Assembly (NCBI RefSeq): GCF_947500325.1
Contig: NZ_CANMRQ010000007.1
Coordinates: 124,001-188,000, forward strand
Direction of reading: 5' to 3'
DNA length: 64,000 nt
Origin: an uncultured Lacinutrix sp.
GTDB lineage: Bacteria > Bacteroidota > Bacteroidia > Flavobacteriales > Flavobacteriaceae
Within the stretch, counting starts at the first letter, position 1. Each line of letters opens with the position of its first letter. The notes beneath the pieces were generated by a model. The model searched no databases. It was not told the origin of the DNA and was given only the letters and a program-made list of their open reading frames with translations. The position numbers and the translations under genes are program-made. Below are positions 44,283 through 55,131 of this stretch, in pieces.

Positions 44283-47200
44283 ATGAAAAACTATTTATTT
44301 AGAAATTTACTATTTCTAGGAGTGTTTGTGTTAAGTATAAGTGCGTATGCGCAAAGTATTTCAGGAGCAGTTTCCGATGTTAATGGTCCTTTGCCAGGCG
44401 CAAATGTTGTCGTAAAAGGGACAACAAATGGTACCACAACAGATTTTGATGGAAACTACATTTTAAATGAAGTAGATTCTAATGCTATCCTAGTGGTAAC
44501 TTATCTTGGGTACTTGACTCAGGAGATTAGTGTAGCTGGTCAATCTTCTGTTAATATACTATTAGAAGAAGATGCTTCTCAATTAGAAGAAGTGGTAGTT
44601 GTAGGTTATGGTACTAAGAAAAAAGCTTTAGTGACAGGAGCTATTTCAAGTGTTAAGTCAAAAGATATTCAAACGCAATCAAACCAAAGGGTTGAACAAA
44701 TTTTGCAAGGACGTGTTTCTGGTGTTACTATTACGTCTTCTTCTGGATCACCAGGAGCTACTGCTCAAATAAGAATTCGTGGTACAGGTTCAAATGGAAA
44801 TACTGGGCCTTTATTTATTGTAGATGGTATGAAAGTTGGTGGTATTGAAAATATAGCGCCTAGTGATATAGCAAACATTGAAGTGCTTAAAGATGCTGCA
44901 TCTACAGCAATTTATGGAACCGAAGGTGCTAACGGTATTATTTTAATCACTACAAAGCAAGGTAAAAGAGGAGAGACCAAAATTAGTTATAATACTCAAG
45001 TAGGTACTCAATCTGTAAAAACTAAAATGGAATTGATGAATGCTGATCAGTTTGTGCAGTATATGCAGGAAGCTGGACAGACAGATATTGTTAATAATGG
45101 AGTCAATACTAACTGGATAGATGAGACTTTTGATAATGCTTTCTTTCAAAGGCATGATTTATCAATTTCTGGAGGGAGTGAGAAAACAACATTCTTATTT
45201 TCTACATCTCTATTAGATCAAGATGGAATTGTAGGAAGAGATAACTCTTCATTTAAACGTTATTCTTTTAGATCTAATTTAAAAACACAAGCTAAAGATT
45301 GGTTAGAGGTTGGAGTAAATGCAGCATATACTAATATAGTTGGTAGAGGTATTCCGCAAAATAGCGATACAAGAGGTGTTATTCAAAATGCATTAATTAT
45401 CGATCCTTTAACGCCAGTAACTTATGCAAATAGTTCAGATGTACCTCAAACAGTTTTAGATAATGCTAATGACTTTAATGTTCCATTGTTAACAAATAAT
45501 AATGGACAGGTTTATGGTTATCCTACATACTCAGATGGTGAAGTATTAAATCCTGTAGCTTATGCTAACAGAATAGCTAATAGCAAAAATAATGATGGTA
45601 AATTACTTATGTCTGCTTATGCAAAAGTAAGATTAATGGAAGGTTTGACATTTACATCTAGATTTGGATTAGAAAGAGGTAATTTCTTTAATAAAAATGA
45701 AACTAATGTTTTATACTACGTGACATCAGAAGCTCAAAACACGCAGTATGGGATTTCCGAAAATATTACTAGAAGTACAAAATGGTTATGGGAAAACTTT
45801 GCTAACTATGAAAAATCATTTAATGAGCATAATTTTGGAGTATTATTAGGATATTCAGCAGAAGAAACAAAAGTCCCTTTTTATAGTTTATCGGCTTCAT
45901 TACCAAATACTGCTGTTTTTACAGATCCATATTTTAGTAACTATACCTCTTTCAATCCAATTGGCGGAAGCTTATTTAGAGACAATTTAACCTCTGGGTT
46001 TGGTCGTTTATCTTATAATTATGCTGGTAAATATTTGTTTGAAGGATCTGGTCGTTATGATCAATCTGATAAGTTTCCAGAAAATAATAGAGGAGCATTT
46101 TTTGGAGCAGCTTCTGTTGGTTGGATAGTTTCTAAAGAAGATTTTTGGAGTGACGATTCGAAAATTAATTTCTTAAAAGTTAGAGGGAGTTGGGGACAAA
46201 ATGGAAGTAAAGCTAATTTAGCAGGTAATGCAGATGTTGTTGACTTACAGGGAGTTTCACCTGGTTATCAAGGATTGCCATTAGAGTATGAAGGTGACTT
46301 AGGTATTTTATTTGGAGCTATTCCTAATAAAAACTTAGTGTGGGAAACCTCAGAGCAATTGGATTTTGGAATAGAAACAAGATCTTTTGATAATCGTCTA
46401 GATTTTAATTTAGGATATTATATAAAAGATACTAAAGATTTAGCAATTAATAATGGATTGTTAATTACTCCACCATCAGCTGGAGGTGTAATTCCAGAGT
46501 TTAATGGAGGTTCAATAAGAAATAAAGGTTTAGAGGTTGAATTAGGATGGAATGATAGAACTGATTCTGGTTTTAGTTACGGTATAAACTTAAATTTATC
46601 TACGTTAGATAATGAAGTTACCGAAATTACACGAGCAGATGGCTCATCAATTCAAGATGGATTTATTCAAGGAGCGAATGCACCTCAAAATCAAGATGGA
46701 GTTACAAGATTTGAACTAGGAGAACCAGTATGGTATTTCTATGGATATCAAACTGCTGGTGTAGATTCTGCAACTGGAGAGTTAATAAGAGTAGATCAAA
46801 ATGGAGATGGTCAAATAAATAATGAAGATAAAACAAAGATCGGTTCACCACATCCAGATTTATTGTACGGAGGAAACATTACTATGGGATACAAGAACTT
46901 TGATTTTAGCCTGCTTTTTCAAGGGACTTCAGGAAATGATATAATGGCTACTTACCATCAACCAACTAGACAAAGAACAAATAAACCGTTACATTTTTTT
47001 GAAGATAGATGGACACAACCAGGTGATAACGCTACATTCCCATCGGCAGAAAGTGTTGCAGGTGATTTAAATAAGCTTTATGAAACTGATTTAGTTGTAG
47101 AAGATGGTTCTTATATGAGGATTAAACAAATTCAATTAGGATATAGTCTACCGCAGAACTTTTTGAAGAGTATATTTTTGAAAAACTTAAGATTGTATGT

Positions 47201-47345
47201 ATCTTTAGATGACTACTTTACGTTTACAAAATATAAAGGATTAGACCCTGAAATTGGAAATTTCTCTCCAAACAGTATAGGATTAGATCGTGGATACTAT
47301 CCAATTCCAGCTAAAGCAGTATTTGGACTATCTGTAGATTTTTAA
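44283..47345 (+). CDS. SusC/RagA-type TonB-dependent outer-membrane transporter
   Basis: 1020 residues. A signal peptide (ending SAYAQ) is followed by the carboxypeptidase-like beta domain (SGAVSDVNGPLPGANVVVKG), a TonB box region (EEVVVVGYGTKKK), the plug (QGRVSGVTITSSSGSPG, RIRGTGS) and a barrel ending in AVFGLSVDF with the terminal Phe. It imports oligosaccharides across the outer membrane using TonB energy. It is followed 18 bases later by its SusD partner. The substrate is not readable from sequence but should suit the two GH3 beta-glucosidases. Confidence 0.95.
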   Translation: MKNYLFRNLLFLGVFVLSISAYAQSISGAVSDVNGPLPGANVVVKGTTNGTTTDFDGNYILNEVDSNAILVVTYLGYLTQEISVAGQSSVNILLEEDASQLEEVVVVGYGTKKKALVTGAISSVKSKDIQTQSNQRVEQILQGRVSGVTITSSSGSPGATAQIRIRGTGSNGNTGPLFIVDGMKVGGIENIAPSDIANIEVLKDAASTAIYGTEGANGIILITTKQGKRGETKISYNTQVGTQSVKTKMELMNADQFVQYMQEAGQTDIVNNGVNTNWIDETFDNAFFQRHDLSISGGSEKTTFLFSTSLLDQDGIVGRDNSSFKRYSFRSNLKTQAKDWLEVGVNAAYTNIVGRGIPQNSDTRGVIQNALIIDPLTPVTYANSSDVPQTVLDNANDFNVPLLTNNNGQVYGYPTYSDGEVLNPVAYANRIANSKNNDGKLLMSAYAKVRLMEGLTFTSRFGLERGNFFNKNETNVLYYVTSEAQNTQYGISENITRSTKWLWENFANYEKSFNEHNFGVLLGYSAEETKVPFYSLSASLPNTAVFTDPYFSNYTSFNPIGGSLFRDNLTSGFGRLSYNYAGKYLFEGSGRYDQSDKFPENNRGAFFGAASVGWIVSKEDFWSDDSKINFLKVRGSWGQNGSKANLAGNADVVDLQGVSPGYQGLPLEYEGDLGILFGAIPNKNLVWETSEQLDFGIETRSFDNRLDFNLGYYIKDTKDLAINNGLLITPPSAGGVIPEFNGGSIRNKGLEVELGWNDRTDSGFSYGINLNLSTLDNEVTEITRADGSSIQDGFIQGANAPQNQDGVTRFELGEPVWYFYGYQTAGVDSATGELIRVDQNGDGQINNEDKTKIGSPHPDLLYGGNITMGYKNFDFSLLFQGTSGNDIMATYHQPTRQRTNKPLHFFEDRWTQPGDNATFPSAESVAGDLNKLYETDLVVEDGSYMRIKQIQLGYSLPQNFLKSIFLKNLRLYVSLDDYFTFTKYKGLDPEIGNFSPNSIGLDRGYYPIPAKAVFGLSVDF

Positions 47346-47363
47346 CCAAAAAAAACAAAAATT

Positions 47364-48902
47364 ATGAAAAAACTATTTTTAAGTGTATTGGCTATTGCGT
47401 CACTACTATCACTAAATTCATGTGGAGATGATTTTGTAGATAACCCAAAAATTGGATCTATAAATTCCGAAAACTTTTTTGAAGATTCTGAAAATGCTAA
47501 ATCGGCTATAGTTGGATTGTACGATTTAATGCAATTTACATACGGTCAAGATTGGCATAGTGCTTTTTTAGTTAAGTTATTACCAGGAGACGATGCTAAT
47601 GCAGCAGGAGGAAATTCTGGAGACCAGCAACAATTACAAGATATAGATGATTATACTGCTGTATCTACCGCTAATCCTTCAATTGCTAATGTTTGGGCAA
47701 ATTTCTATAAGACTATTGGTTTAGCTAATTTAATTATTGATAGGGTAGAATTAGGAAATTTACCTGATAAAGAGGCAATATTAGCAGAAGCTAAATTCTT
47801 TAGAGCATGGTCATATTTTGAACTAACAACTATGTTTGGAGACATCCCTTTAAGGAAGCAATTACCCGAAGGTGATGGAGATTTACCTATAGGTAAGTCA
47901 TCTCGAGCTGATGTTTATGAGTTTATTGAATCAGATTTAACTGCTGCAATTGCTGGATTACCAGATAAAACAGCGATTGAATCAGAATATAGAGTGTCTA
48001 AAGGAACAGCACAAGCACTTATGGGAAAAATGTTAGTTTTTTCTGAAAAATATCAAGAAGCAATTCCTTTCTTTTCATCTGTGATTAGTAATCCAGCACA
48101 TGATTTAGAAAATGACGTCAGTACTGTTTGGTCTCAAAGTACAGACTTTGGTAAACAATCTTTATTTGAAATAGGATATGTGTCTAATCAAAACTATGAT
48201 TGGCCAGCAACTAATCTAGAATGGGGTGGAAGAGTTGAAAGTAATTTGCATATTCAATTAATGGGACCTAGAGGAGATGGTATTTTTGATTTAACAGGTA
48301 CTGGATTATCAAACGGATGGGGATTTAACTTGCCTACAGCTAAATTAGTTGACGCTTTTAACGATACTGGAGACACAGTACGTAAAGCAGCAAGTATTAT
48401 GGAAGAACCTGAACTTATTGCATTAGGAGGAAGTGTTAGTCCGCCAGCTGGAGGTATATGGGATTATGAAGGGGCTATTAGAGTTAAATTTGCTACTCGT
48501 CCAGAAGATACAGCTCCAACTGGAACAGGAGAATTAAATTATACAACTAACTGGAGATTGTTTCGTTATGCAGAAGTTTTACTATTAGCTGCAGAGGCTT
48601 ATAATAAAGCTGGTCAAGATAGTGCTGCAAGAACAGAATTGAATAAAGTAAGAGTAAGAGCTGGTTTAGCTCCAGATAATACATCGTCTGGAACAGCGTT
48701 ATTTGATGTTATTGTTAATGAAAAGTTTCTAGAGCTATCTCAAGAAGGACAACGTTTTTGGGATTTAGTTAGATGGGGAATGGCTCCAACAGAATTAACA
48801 GGTACTGGATACACAATGAAAAATAATTTATTTCCTATACCTATTAATGAAATCAATCTTAATGAAGGGCTAACGCAAGCAGATCAAAATCCTGGCTACT
48901 AA
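47364..48902 (+). CDS. SusD/RagB-type sugar-binding lipoprotein
   Basis: 512 residues: lipoprotein signal (SLLSLNSC, Cys 20), SusD N-terminal region with TPR-like helices (RAWSYFELTTMFGDIPL), and the C-terminal RagB/SusD part (RYAEVLLLAAEAYNKAGQDS, LNKVRVRAGL, ELSQEGQRFWDLVRWG). It forms the lid over the SusC barrel and captures glycans at the cell surface. A terminator follows. Confidence 0.95.
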   Translation: MKKLFLSVLAIASLLSLNSCGDDFVDNPKIGSINSENFFEDSENAKSAIVGLYDLMQFTYGQDWHSAFLVKLLPGDDANAAGGNSGDQQQLQDIDDYTAVSTANPSIANVWANFYKTIGLANLIIDRVELGNLPDKEAILAEAKFFRAWSYFELTTMFGDIPLRKQLPEGDGDLPIGKSSRADVYEFIESDLTAAIAGLPDKTAIESEYRVSKGTAQALMGKMLVFSEKYQEAIPFFSSVISNPAHDLENDVSTVWSQSTDFGKQSLFEIGYVSNQNYDWPATNLEWGGRVESNLHIQLMGPRGDGIFDLTGTGLSNGWGFNLPTAKLVDAFNDTGDTVRKAASIMEEPELIALGGSVSPPAGGIWDYEGAIRVKFATRPEDTAPTGTGELNYTTNWRLFRYAEVLLLAAEAYNKAGQDSAARTELNKVRVRAGLAPDNTSSGTALFDVIVNEKFLELSQEGQRFWDLVRWGMAPTELTGTGYTMKNNLFPIPINEINLNEGLTQADQNPGY

Positions 48903-48944
48903 AAAATCGAATACAACCATTTTTATTTGAATATATTAGTTATT

Positions 48945-48973
48945 AAACAGCGTGCTTTGCACGCTGTTTTTTT
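48945..48973 (+). terminator. Terminator after the susCD pair
   Basis: aaacagcgtgc (48945-48955) and gcacgctgttt (48959-48969) form a perfect 11-bp stem with a 3-base loop, followed by T residues. Confidence 0.9.
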
Positions 48974-49063
48974 AATTAAACGAATAGTTTTATAAACGGA
49001 CATTAATTATTTTTATACTTAATTTTTAAACTCATAATAGTTAAATTAAACATCGCATTTTAT

Positions 49064-52000
49064 ATGAAAAAAGAATACTTGATTTTATTCCTATTGCTCT
49101 TTTTTATTATTTCATGTAAAAACGATAACACTCATACAGAAAAAGAAAATGTATTTAGTATGTTATCTCCAGAAGCTTCTGGTATTGTTTTTAAAAATGT
49201 TTTAAAAGAAACAGATTCTGTTAACTACTTCACATTTACATCTATTTATATGGGCGGTGGCATTTCTGTTGGAGATATAAATAACGATGGTTTAAAAGAT
49301 TTGTTTTTTACAGGGAATCAAGTACAAAATAAATTATACATAAATAAAGGTAATCTTAAATTTGAAGACATTACAGATAAAGCTAATATTGGTGGAACAA
49401 ATAAATGGTATACAGGATCTACAATGGCAGATGTTAATGGCGATGGTTATTTAGATATTTATTGCTCAGTTTCTGGAGTTTCTGGAGATAAAAGTAATGA
49501 GTTATATATTAATAATGGTGATAATACATTTATAGAAAGTGCAAAAAAATATGGTATAGCAGATAAAGCGAATTCTGTTCAATCTACTTTTTTTGATTAT
49601 GATAGCGATGGAGATTTAGATCTTTATGTGGCTAATTATCCTAAAGCACATGTTAGTACACCAAATAATGTTTATAAACAAAGAATGCTAAATGTAAAAG
49701 AAGTAGAATCTGATAAGTTATTTAGGAACGACGGAAATACATTTACAGATGTTTCAAAAGAAGCAGGAGTACAATCTTACGGGTTGTCTTTAGGTGTTAC
49801 TGTTGGAGATGTTAATAATGATGGCGCACCAGATTTGTATATATCTAACGACTATAGTGTGCCAGACTATTTCTATATTAATAAAGGCGATGGTACATTT
49901 AAAGAAGTTGTAAAAGAGGCTACTAATCACACTGCCTTTTATGGTATGGGGATAGATATAGCAGATATAAATAATGATGGAAATCTGGACTTGTTTCAAG
50001 TAGATATGGATGCTAAAAGTAATCGCCGCCAAAAAGCAAACATGGCGAGTATGAATCCAAGGTTGTTCTATGAGATGTTATTATATGGATTTCACCATCA
50101 ATACATGCATAATTGCTTTCAATTAAATAATGGTATAGATAATAATGGAATTCCTCAGTTTTCAAATATATCACGATTAACAGGTACGTCTTCTACAGAT
50201 TGGAGTTGGGGACCAATTTTAGCAGATTTTGATAATGATGGTTATAAAGATTTATACATTACAAATGGATCACGAAGAGAAGTAACTAATAAAGATTTTT
50301 TTGCTTTTTTAAACAAACCCGAAAACGACAAGCTTTCTAAATTAGAAAAGAGTGTAATGATTCCTTCAGAAAAATTAGACAATTTTGCTTATAGAAATAA
50401 TGGAAATTTAGAGTTTGAACCTGCAAACGATTTATGGAACATAAAATATGAAGGCTTTTCTACGGGAGTAACTTATGCAGATTTAGATAATGATGGAGAT
50501 TTAGAAATTATTACAAATAATATTGACGATTATGCTTCAGTTTTTGAAAACCATAGTGCTGATAAAAACAATTTTATAACTATAGAATTTAAAGGAAAAC
50601 AAAATAATACTTTTGGCTTAGGAGTAAGGGTCTATGTAAAAACAAAAGCACAAACCCAGATGCAAGAATTAACATTATCTAGAGGTTTTCAATCATCAAT
50701 AGCACCAGAATTACATTTTGGATTAAAGAATAATCAAATAATTGATGAATTAAAAGTAGTATGGCCAGATGGAGAAACACAAATATTAGAGACTGTAAAA
50801 GTAAACCAGAGGTTATTATTAAATTATAGTGATGCTAGTAATGAATCTGTAGCAATGGAAGAATTAACTAATCCTATATTTAATACAGTGGCTAGTTTTA
50901 CTCCAGATTTTAAACATATAGAGAATGGCTATGACGATTTCTCAAAACAACTATTACTACCTCATAAACTATCTAATTTTGGGCCGGCAATAGCAGTTGG
51001 TGATGTTAATGGAGATGGCTTAGACGATTATTTTATGGGAGGCGCAGTAGATTATGTTGGACGATTAATGCTGCAAACTAAAACAGGTTTTGTAGAAAGT
51101 AAACAAGAGGTTTTTATAAAAGATAAAATTCAAGAGGATGTAAACGCTATGTTTTTTGATGTTGATTTAGATGGAGATCAAGATTTATATGTTGTTACTG
51201 GTGGAAATGCCTTTGGTCCTAATACGGAGTTGTATCAAGATCGTTTGTATATAAATAATGGAAAAGGAACATTTAGTAAAAGTGAAGCATTGCCTAAAAT
51301 GTATATTAGTGGCTCTCGTGTGTATCAAATAGATTTTAATCAAGACGGAAAACCAGATTTACTAGTTTTAGGTAGGCATTTACCAGATTTGTATCCGCAA
51401 CCAACTACATCTTTTTTATTAGAAAATGTTAGCACGGATTTAGAAGTTGAATTTATAGATGTTACTAAAAAAATGGCACCAGATTTAGAAAATATTGGTA
51501 TGTCTACAAGTGCAGTTGTAACAGATTTTAATAAAGATGGTAAAGAAGATTTTATTATAGTTGGTGAATGGATGCCCATAAAGGTGTTTGAGAATTCGGG
51601 AACAGAGTTTAAAGACGTATCAGAAACTGTAAACTTAGGGCAAGAGACTACAGGTTGGTGGTGGAGTATAAAAGAAGGTGATTTTGATAATGATGGAGAT
51701 ATTGATTTTATAGTTGGAAATAATGGGTTAAATTATAAATATAAAGCTTCAGAAGATGAAACCTTCGATATCTATTCAAAAGACTTTGATAACAATAAAA
51801 AATCAGACATTGTATTAAGTTATTATAACGAAGGAAAGCAATATCCCGTTAGAGGCCGTCAATGTTCATCTGAGCAAATACCTGGCGTTAAGAATAAGTT
51901 TAAAGATTATGATAGTTTTTCTGAAGCAACATTAATAGATGTGTATACTAAGAAATCTTTAGATAATGCATTACATTATCAAGTAAAATCTTTTGCAAGT

Positions 52001-52354
52001 ATTTATTTAGAAAATAAAGAAGGTACTTTTATAAGTCATGAATTGCCTATAGAGGCACAATTTTCTAATATTAACCAAATAGTAGTAGATGACTATGATA
52101 ATGATGGTAATTTAGATGCTGTTATAGCTGGTAACCTTTATGCTTCTGAGGTAGAAACACCTCGAAATGATGCTAGTGTTGGATTGTTTTTAAAAGGAAA
52201 CGGCAAAGGTCAATTTGATGCTGTTCCTACTGCTAAAAGTGGATTGTTTATTAAAGGAGATACTAAAGATATGAAGACTATTAAAATAGGAAACGATAAT
52301 TATTTTGTGGTAGCTAAAAATAATGACTATTTGCAATTTATTAAAATCGAATAA
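49064..52354 (+). CDS. FG-GAP/VCBS repeat lipoprotein with ASPIC/UnbV domain
   Basis: 1096 residues. A lipoprotein signal (FLLLFFIISC, Cys 18) is followed by many FG-GAP/VCBS propeller repeats with calcium-loop sequences such as GDINNDGLKDLFFTG, DVNGDGYLDIYCS and DLDNDGDLEIITN. An ASPIC/UnbV segment occurs in the middle (GLGVRVYVKTK, then RGFQSSIAPELHFGL and VVWPDGETQ), and a second propeller set follows. Such proteins lie next to susCD genes in many Bacteroidota and are thought to bind ligands or surfaces. No enzyme motif is seen. It has its own upstream region after the susD terminator. Confidence 0.88.
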   Translation: MKKEYLILFLLLFFIISCKNDNTHTEKENVFSMLSPEASGIVFKNVLKETDSVNYFTFTSIYMGGGISVGDINNDGLKDLFFTGNQVQNKLYINKGNLKFEDITDKANIGGTNKWYTGSTMADVNGDGYLDIYCSVSGVSGDKSNELYINNGDNTFIESAKKYGIADKANSVQSTFFDYDSDGDLDLYVANYPKAHVSTPNNVYKQRMLNVKEVESDKLFRNDGNTFTDVSKEAGVQSYGLSLGVTVGDVNNDGAPDLYISNDYSVPDYFYINKGDGTFKEVVKEATNHTAFYGMGIDIADINNDGNLDLFQVDMDAKSNRRQKANMASMNPRLFYEMLLYGFHHQYMHNCFQLNNGIDNNGIPQFSNISRLTGTSSTDWSWGPILADFDNDGYKDLYITNGSRREVTNKDFFAFLNKPENDKLSKLEKSVMIPSEKLDNFAYRNNGNLEFEPANDLWNIKYEGFSTGVTYADLDNDGDLEIITNNIDDYASVFENHSADKNNFITIEFKGKQNNTFGLGVRVYVKTKAQTQMQELTLSRGFQSSIAPELHFGLKNNQIIDELKVVWPDGETQILETVKVNQRLLLNYSDASNESVAMEELTNPIFNTVASFTPDFKHIENGYDDFSKQLLLPHKLSNFGPAIAVGDVNGDGLDDYFMGGAVDYVGRLMLQTKTGFVESKQEVFIKDKIQEDVNAMFFDVDLDGDQDLYVVTGGNAFGPNTELYQDRLYINNGKGTFSKSEALPKMYISGSRVYQIDFNQDGKPDLLVLGRHLPDLYPQPTTSFLLENVSTDLEVEFIDVTKKMAPDLENIGMSTSAVVTDFNKDGKEDFIIVGEWMPIKVFENSGTEFKDVSETVNLGQETTGWWWSIKEGDFDNDGDIDFIVGNNGLNYKYKASEDETFDIYSKDFDNNKKSDIVLSYYNEGKQYPVRGRQCSSEQIPGVKNKFKDYDSFSEATLIDVYTKKSLDNALHYQVKSFASIYLENKEGTFISHELPIEAQFSNINQIVVDDYDNDGNLDAVIAGNLYASEVETPRNDASVGLFLKGNGKGQFDAVPTAKSGLFIKGDTKDMKTIKIGNDNYFVVAKNNDYLQFIKIE

Positions 52355-52474
52355 TTAATATCTTTTTATTGCTTATAATGTAATAATGTCTATAATAATC
52401 ACTTTTTAAAGTATATAAATTCTTGATTTTATAAGAATAGTATATATTGCTAATCGAAAAATGAATATGACGTT

Positions 52475-53488
52475 ATGATCACTCTAAAAGAATTAGCCAA
52501 TACATTAGATGTATCGATCTCTACAGTTTCTAAAGCTTTAAATGGAAGTAGTGAGATTGGAGAAAAAACTATAGCCCGAGTAAAAGAAGCTGCTAAACTT
52601 TATAATTACCAACCTAATAGGGTAGCGCTAAGTTTAAGAAATAGTAAAACAAAAACAATAGGAGTTATTATTCCTAGTATACTAAATCATTTTTTTGCTA
52701 AAGTACTTTATGGTATTGATAAGGAATCGGCAAAATTAGGTTATAATATTATTACATGTTTATCTAATGAGACTTGTAGTAAAGAAGTACAAGGTATGGA
52801 GTTGTTAGCAAATGGAAGTGTTGATGGTTTTATAATGTCTATATCTGAAGAAGCTCAAATAAAAAACAAAACACAACATTTTAAGTCTATAATAGATAGA
52901 AAGATTCCTATTCTAATGTTCGATCGCGTATCAGAAAGTATAGCATGTGATAAAGTGATAATAGACGATTTTCAAGCGGCTTATAATGCAACTAGTCATT
53001 TAATAAAAGAAGGTCGAAAAAATATTGTTTTAATTAATAATATAGAGGAATTAAGTGTTGGGAAGTTTAGAAAAAATGGATGCATTCAAGCTATTAAAGA
53101 TGCTAAGCATTACAGTAATGAACTTTTAGAAATTAAAATAGCAAACAAGAATGATCTAGAAGCAGGTATTGATAAAATGTTTAAAGAGAATAAAGTAATT
53201 GATGCCGTATTGTGTATAGATAATATTTCTGGTGTTATAGCTGTTAATATGGCAAAAAAACATGGCTTAAACATACCTAAAGATATTTCTATTATAGGGT
53301 TTAGTGATGATAATGTATTACCATTTTCTAACCCAAAATTATCTACTATTACACAACATGCGGTAGCTATTGGTGAAGCATCTGTACAGATGATGGTAAA
53401 ACGCTTAGAAAGTAAAGAGCCTATAGAGTATACTACAAAAACAATAGATTATAGTTTGAATCTTCGTGATACTACTCTGCAGTGCTAA
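52475..53488 (+). CDS. LacI family transcriptional regulator
   Basis: 337 residues. The N-terminal helix-turn-helix and hinge are intact (TLKELANTLDVSISTVSKAL, then YNYQPNRVALSLRN), followed by a periplasmic-binding-protein-like sugar sensor domain (TIGVIIPSILNHFFAKVLYG, VDGFIMSIS, IIGFSDDN). It probably represses the neighbouring sugar genes until a sugar binds. Start ATG 52475. Its 3' end overlaps that of the YdeI-like gene by 4 bases on the opposite strand. Confidence 0.92.
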   Translation: MITLKELANTLDVSISTVSKALNGSSEIGEKTIARVKEAAKLYNYQPNRVALSLRNSKTKTIGVIIPSILNHFFAKVLYGIDKESAKLGYNIITCLSNETCSKEVQGMELLANGSVDGFIMSISEEAQIKNKTQHFKSIIDRKIPILMFDRVSESIACDKVIIDDFQAAYNATSHLIKEGRKNIVLINNIEELSVGKFRKNGCIQAIKDAKHYSNELLEIKIANKNDLEAGIDKMFKENKVIDAVLCIDNISGVIAVNMAKKHGLNIPKDISIIGFSDDNVLPFSNPKLSTITQHAVAIGEASVQMMVKRLESKEPIEYTTKTIDYSLNLRDTTLQC

Positions 53489-54084
53489 CAGTTTTTGTAT
53501 TTATCATTTAATCCAGAGCCTTTTAAAATCATGGGTATAATTTTTTCTATTCGAGATATTTTAGTGGTTTCCCGTTTCGCTTCTGTTATATATTCGCAAT
53601 ATTCACGTTGTTTACCAGGTGTTAATGCATTAAAAGCTAGTTTAAATTCTTGAGCACTATCTAATGTCTCTTGTAATTCTTTGGGAATGCTTATTGTTTT
53701 TTTAGTAGTACGAACAGGTTTAATTTCTTTACCCAATTTCTGGTTTTCTATTGCTTCTTTAATATAGGCTAAAACAGCAGTTTTATTAATGTCATTAATA
53801 CTTTCAAAACGCATTTGGCGCATGCTTTTTGTTTTTTCTTGAGCATTAACTAATAACTTTTGCTCGTCTTTTAAAAATACACCTTGATGAAACCATAAAC
53901 AAAAATGGTTTTTAAAACTACCAATACCAATAATGTTTTTACCATTTACTGTATAAGTAGGCATACTCCATTTAAGTGTTTCTTCTACTTCCGTTGAGTT
54001 TAATATTTCACGGAGTATTATTAATGCTTCAGCAAATTTATCGTCACTTTCAAAGTAGGCTTCTATGTTAGTTGCTTTTCTCAA
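53485..54084 (-). CDS. YdeI/OmdA-like protein with DUF1801 domain
   Basis: 199 residues. The N-terminal half is the DUF1801 fold (LKWSMPTYTVNGKNIIGIGSFKNH and LWFHQG), and the C-terminal half has the OmdA-type bacteriocin-protection motif (IPKELQETLDSAQEFKLAFNAL, then GKQREYCEYITEAKRETTKI). Family members are linked to envelope stress or peptide resistance in other bacteria, without known biochemistry. It stands alone, convergent with the LacI gene. Confidence 0.85.
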   Translation of the reverse strand: MRKATNIEAYFESDDKFAEALIILREILNSTEVEETLKWSMPTYTVNGKNIIGIGSFKNHFCLWFHQGVFLKDEQKLLVNAQEKTKSMRQMRFESINDINKTAVLAYIKEAIENQKLGKEIKPVRTTKKTISIPKELQETLDSAQEFKLAFNALTPGKQREYCEYITEAKRETTKISRIEKIIPMILKGSGLNDKYKNC

Positions 54085-54227
54085 TAGTGTATAATGTTTG
54101 GTGTAAAATTAGTTATATGTATTAAATAACTAATTTAGTAAATACAAATCAAATAGAAAATACGAGCGGTTTTTTTGAAAGTAGGCTTTTATTAGGAATT
54201 AATTCTATAGCGTGTTGAAAAACGTTT

Positions 54228-54848
54228 TTATTTGATTCCGAATGGTTTTATTTTAAGTTCATTTATCCATTCGGTGCCATATTTTTTATTTAAATAATCA
54301 AATATCATATGATTATTTTCTCTTGTTTTTTTAAATGAAATAGGGTCAATTACACAATTTTCTTTTATAAGTCCAATTTTATATTTTTCTTTAAATTTTA
54401 TATATTCTTCTGGTATTGAACTATCTATTCCGTTGATTATGAAGTTTAATGTTCCGTCTTCAATTCGCTGTTCAATTTGTTTGTCAGTCAGATTTGTATC
54501 CAAATTCATAGGAAAAGAGTATTGCACTTTGCTGCTTAGCTCCGTTTTTTCTATTAATCGTATAGTAATAATATTTTTTCTTTTATTAATACGTTTTGGA
54601 TAGAAAGTATAGGCTACAAAGTCATCAGAAACAAAACTGAATTGATACTTACCTTTTTTAGGTAAAATTATTTTAAAACTTTCTGTTTTATTAACTTCAG
54701 TTTTTTTGTTTAAGTCAATAATTGTAAATGTTCCTGAAGTAAATGCTTTATTAGTTAAATTACTAAATACCACAGTAGCTTCTATTTCATTTGCGAAAGT
54801 TATTGTAGTAAACAGAGTTAATATTAATGTTAAAAAAGTATTTTTCAT
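54228..54848 (-). CDS. Exported hypothetical protein, 206 residues
   Basis: The preferred start is ATG 54846-54848, which yields a clean signal peptide (MKNTFLTLILTLFTTITFAN); an upstream ATG at 54881 adds 11 polar residues. An immunoglobulin-like beta region (about 25-100) is followed by a C-terminal block with YKIGLIKENCVIDPISFKKT and YLNKKYGTEW that recurs in Flavobacteriaceae hypothetical proteins as I recall them. Function unknown. It has no operon partner. Confidence 0.65.
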   Translation of the reverse strand: MKNTFLTLILTLFTTITFANEIEATVVFSNLTNKAFTSGTFTIIDLNKKTEVNKTESFKIILPKKGKYQFSFVSDDFVAYTFYPKRINKRKNIITIRLIEKTELSSKVQYSFPMNLDTNLTDKQIEQRIEDGTLNFIINGIDSSIPEEYIKFKEKYKIGLIKENCVIDPISFKKTRENNHMIFDYLNKKYGTEWINELKIKPFGIK

Positions 54849-55131
54849 ATCAACCTTTTTTAGATGGGTATTAATTTCCAATGTACAGTGTTGTTTAAAT
54901 ATTTTACATCGGTTTTGCGTATAGATTTTAACGCGTAAAAAACACTAAATGTTTAGATTAACACAAAACCAAATTTTTAATAGCACAATATCAATAGTAT
55001 CTACATATAATCCAAATACCAATTAATATTCGTAGTTGGGTAATTCATATTTGTGTTTAAAAGCTTGACGTTTTTCCATATATAACATAGGTCAATCCAA
55101 TAATGATATAAGTCGTTTGCAGTAGCTTTTC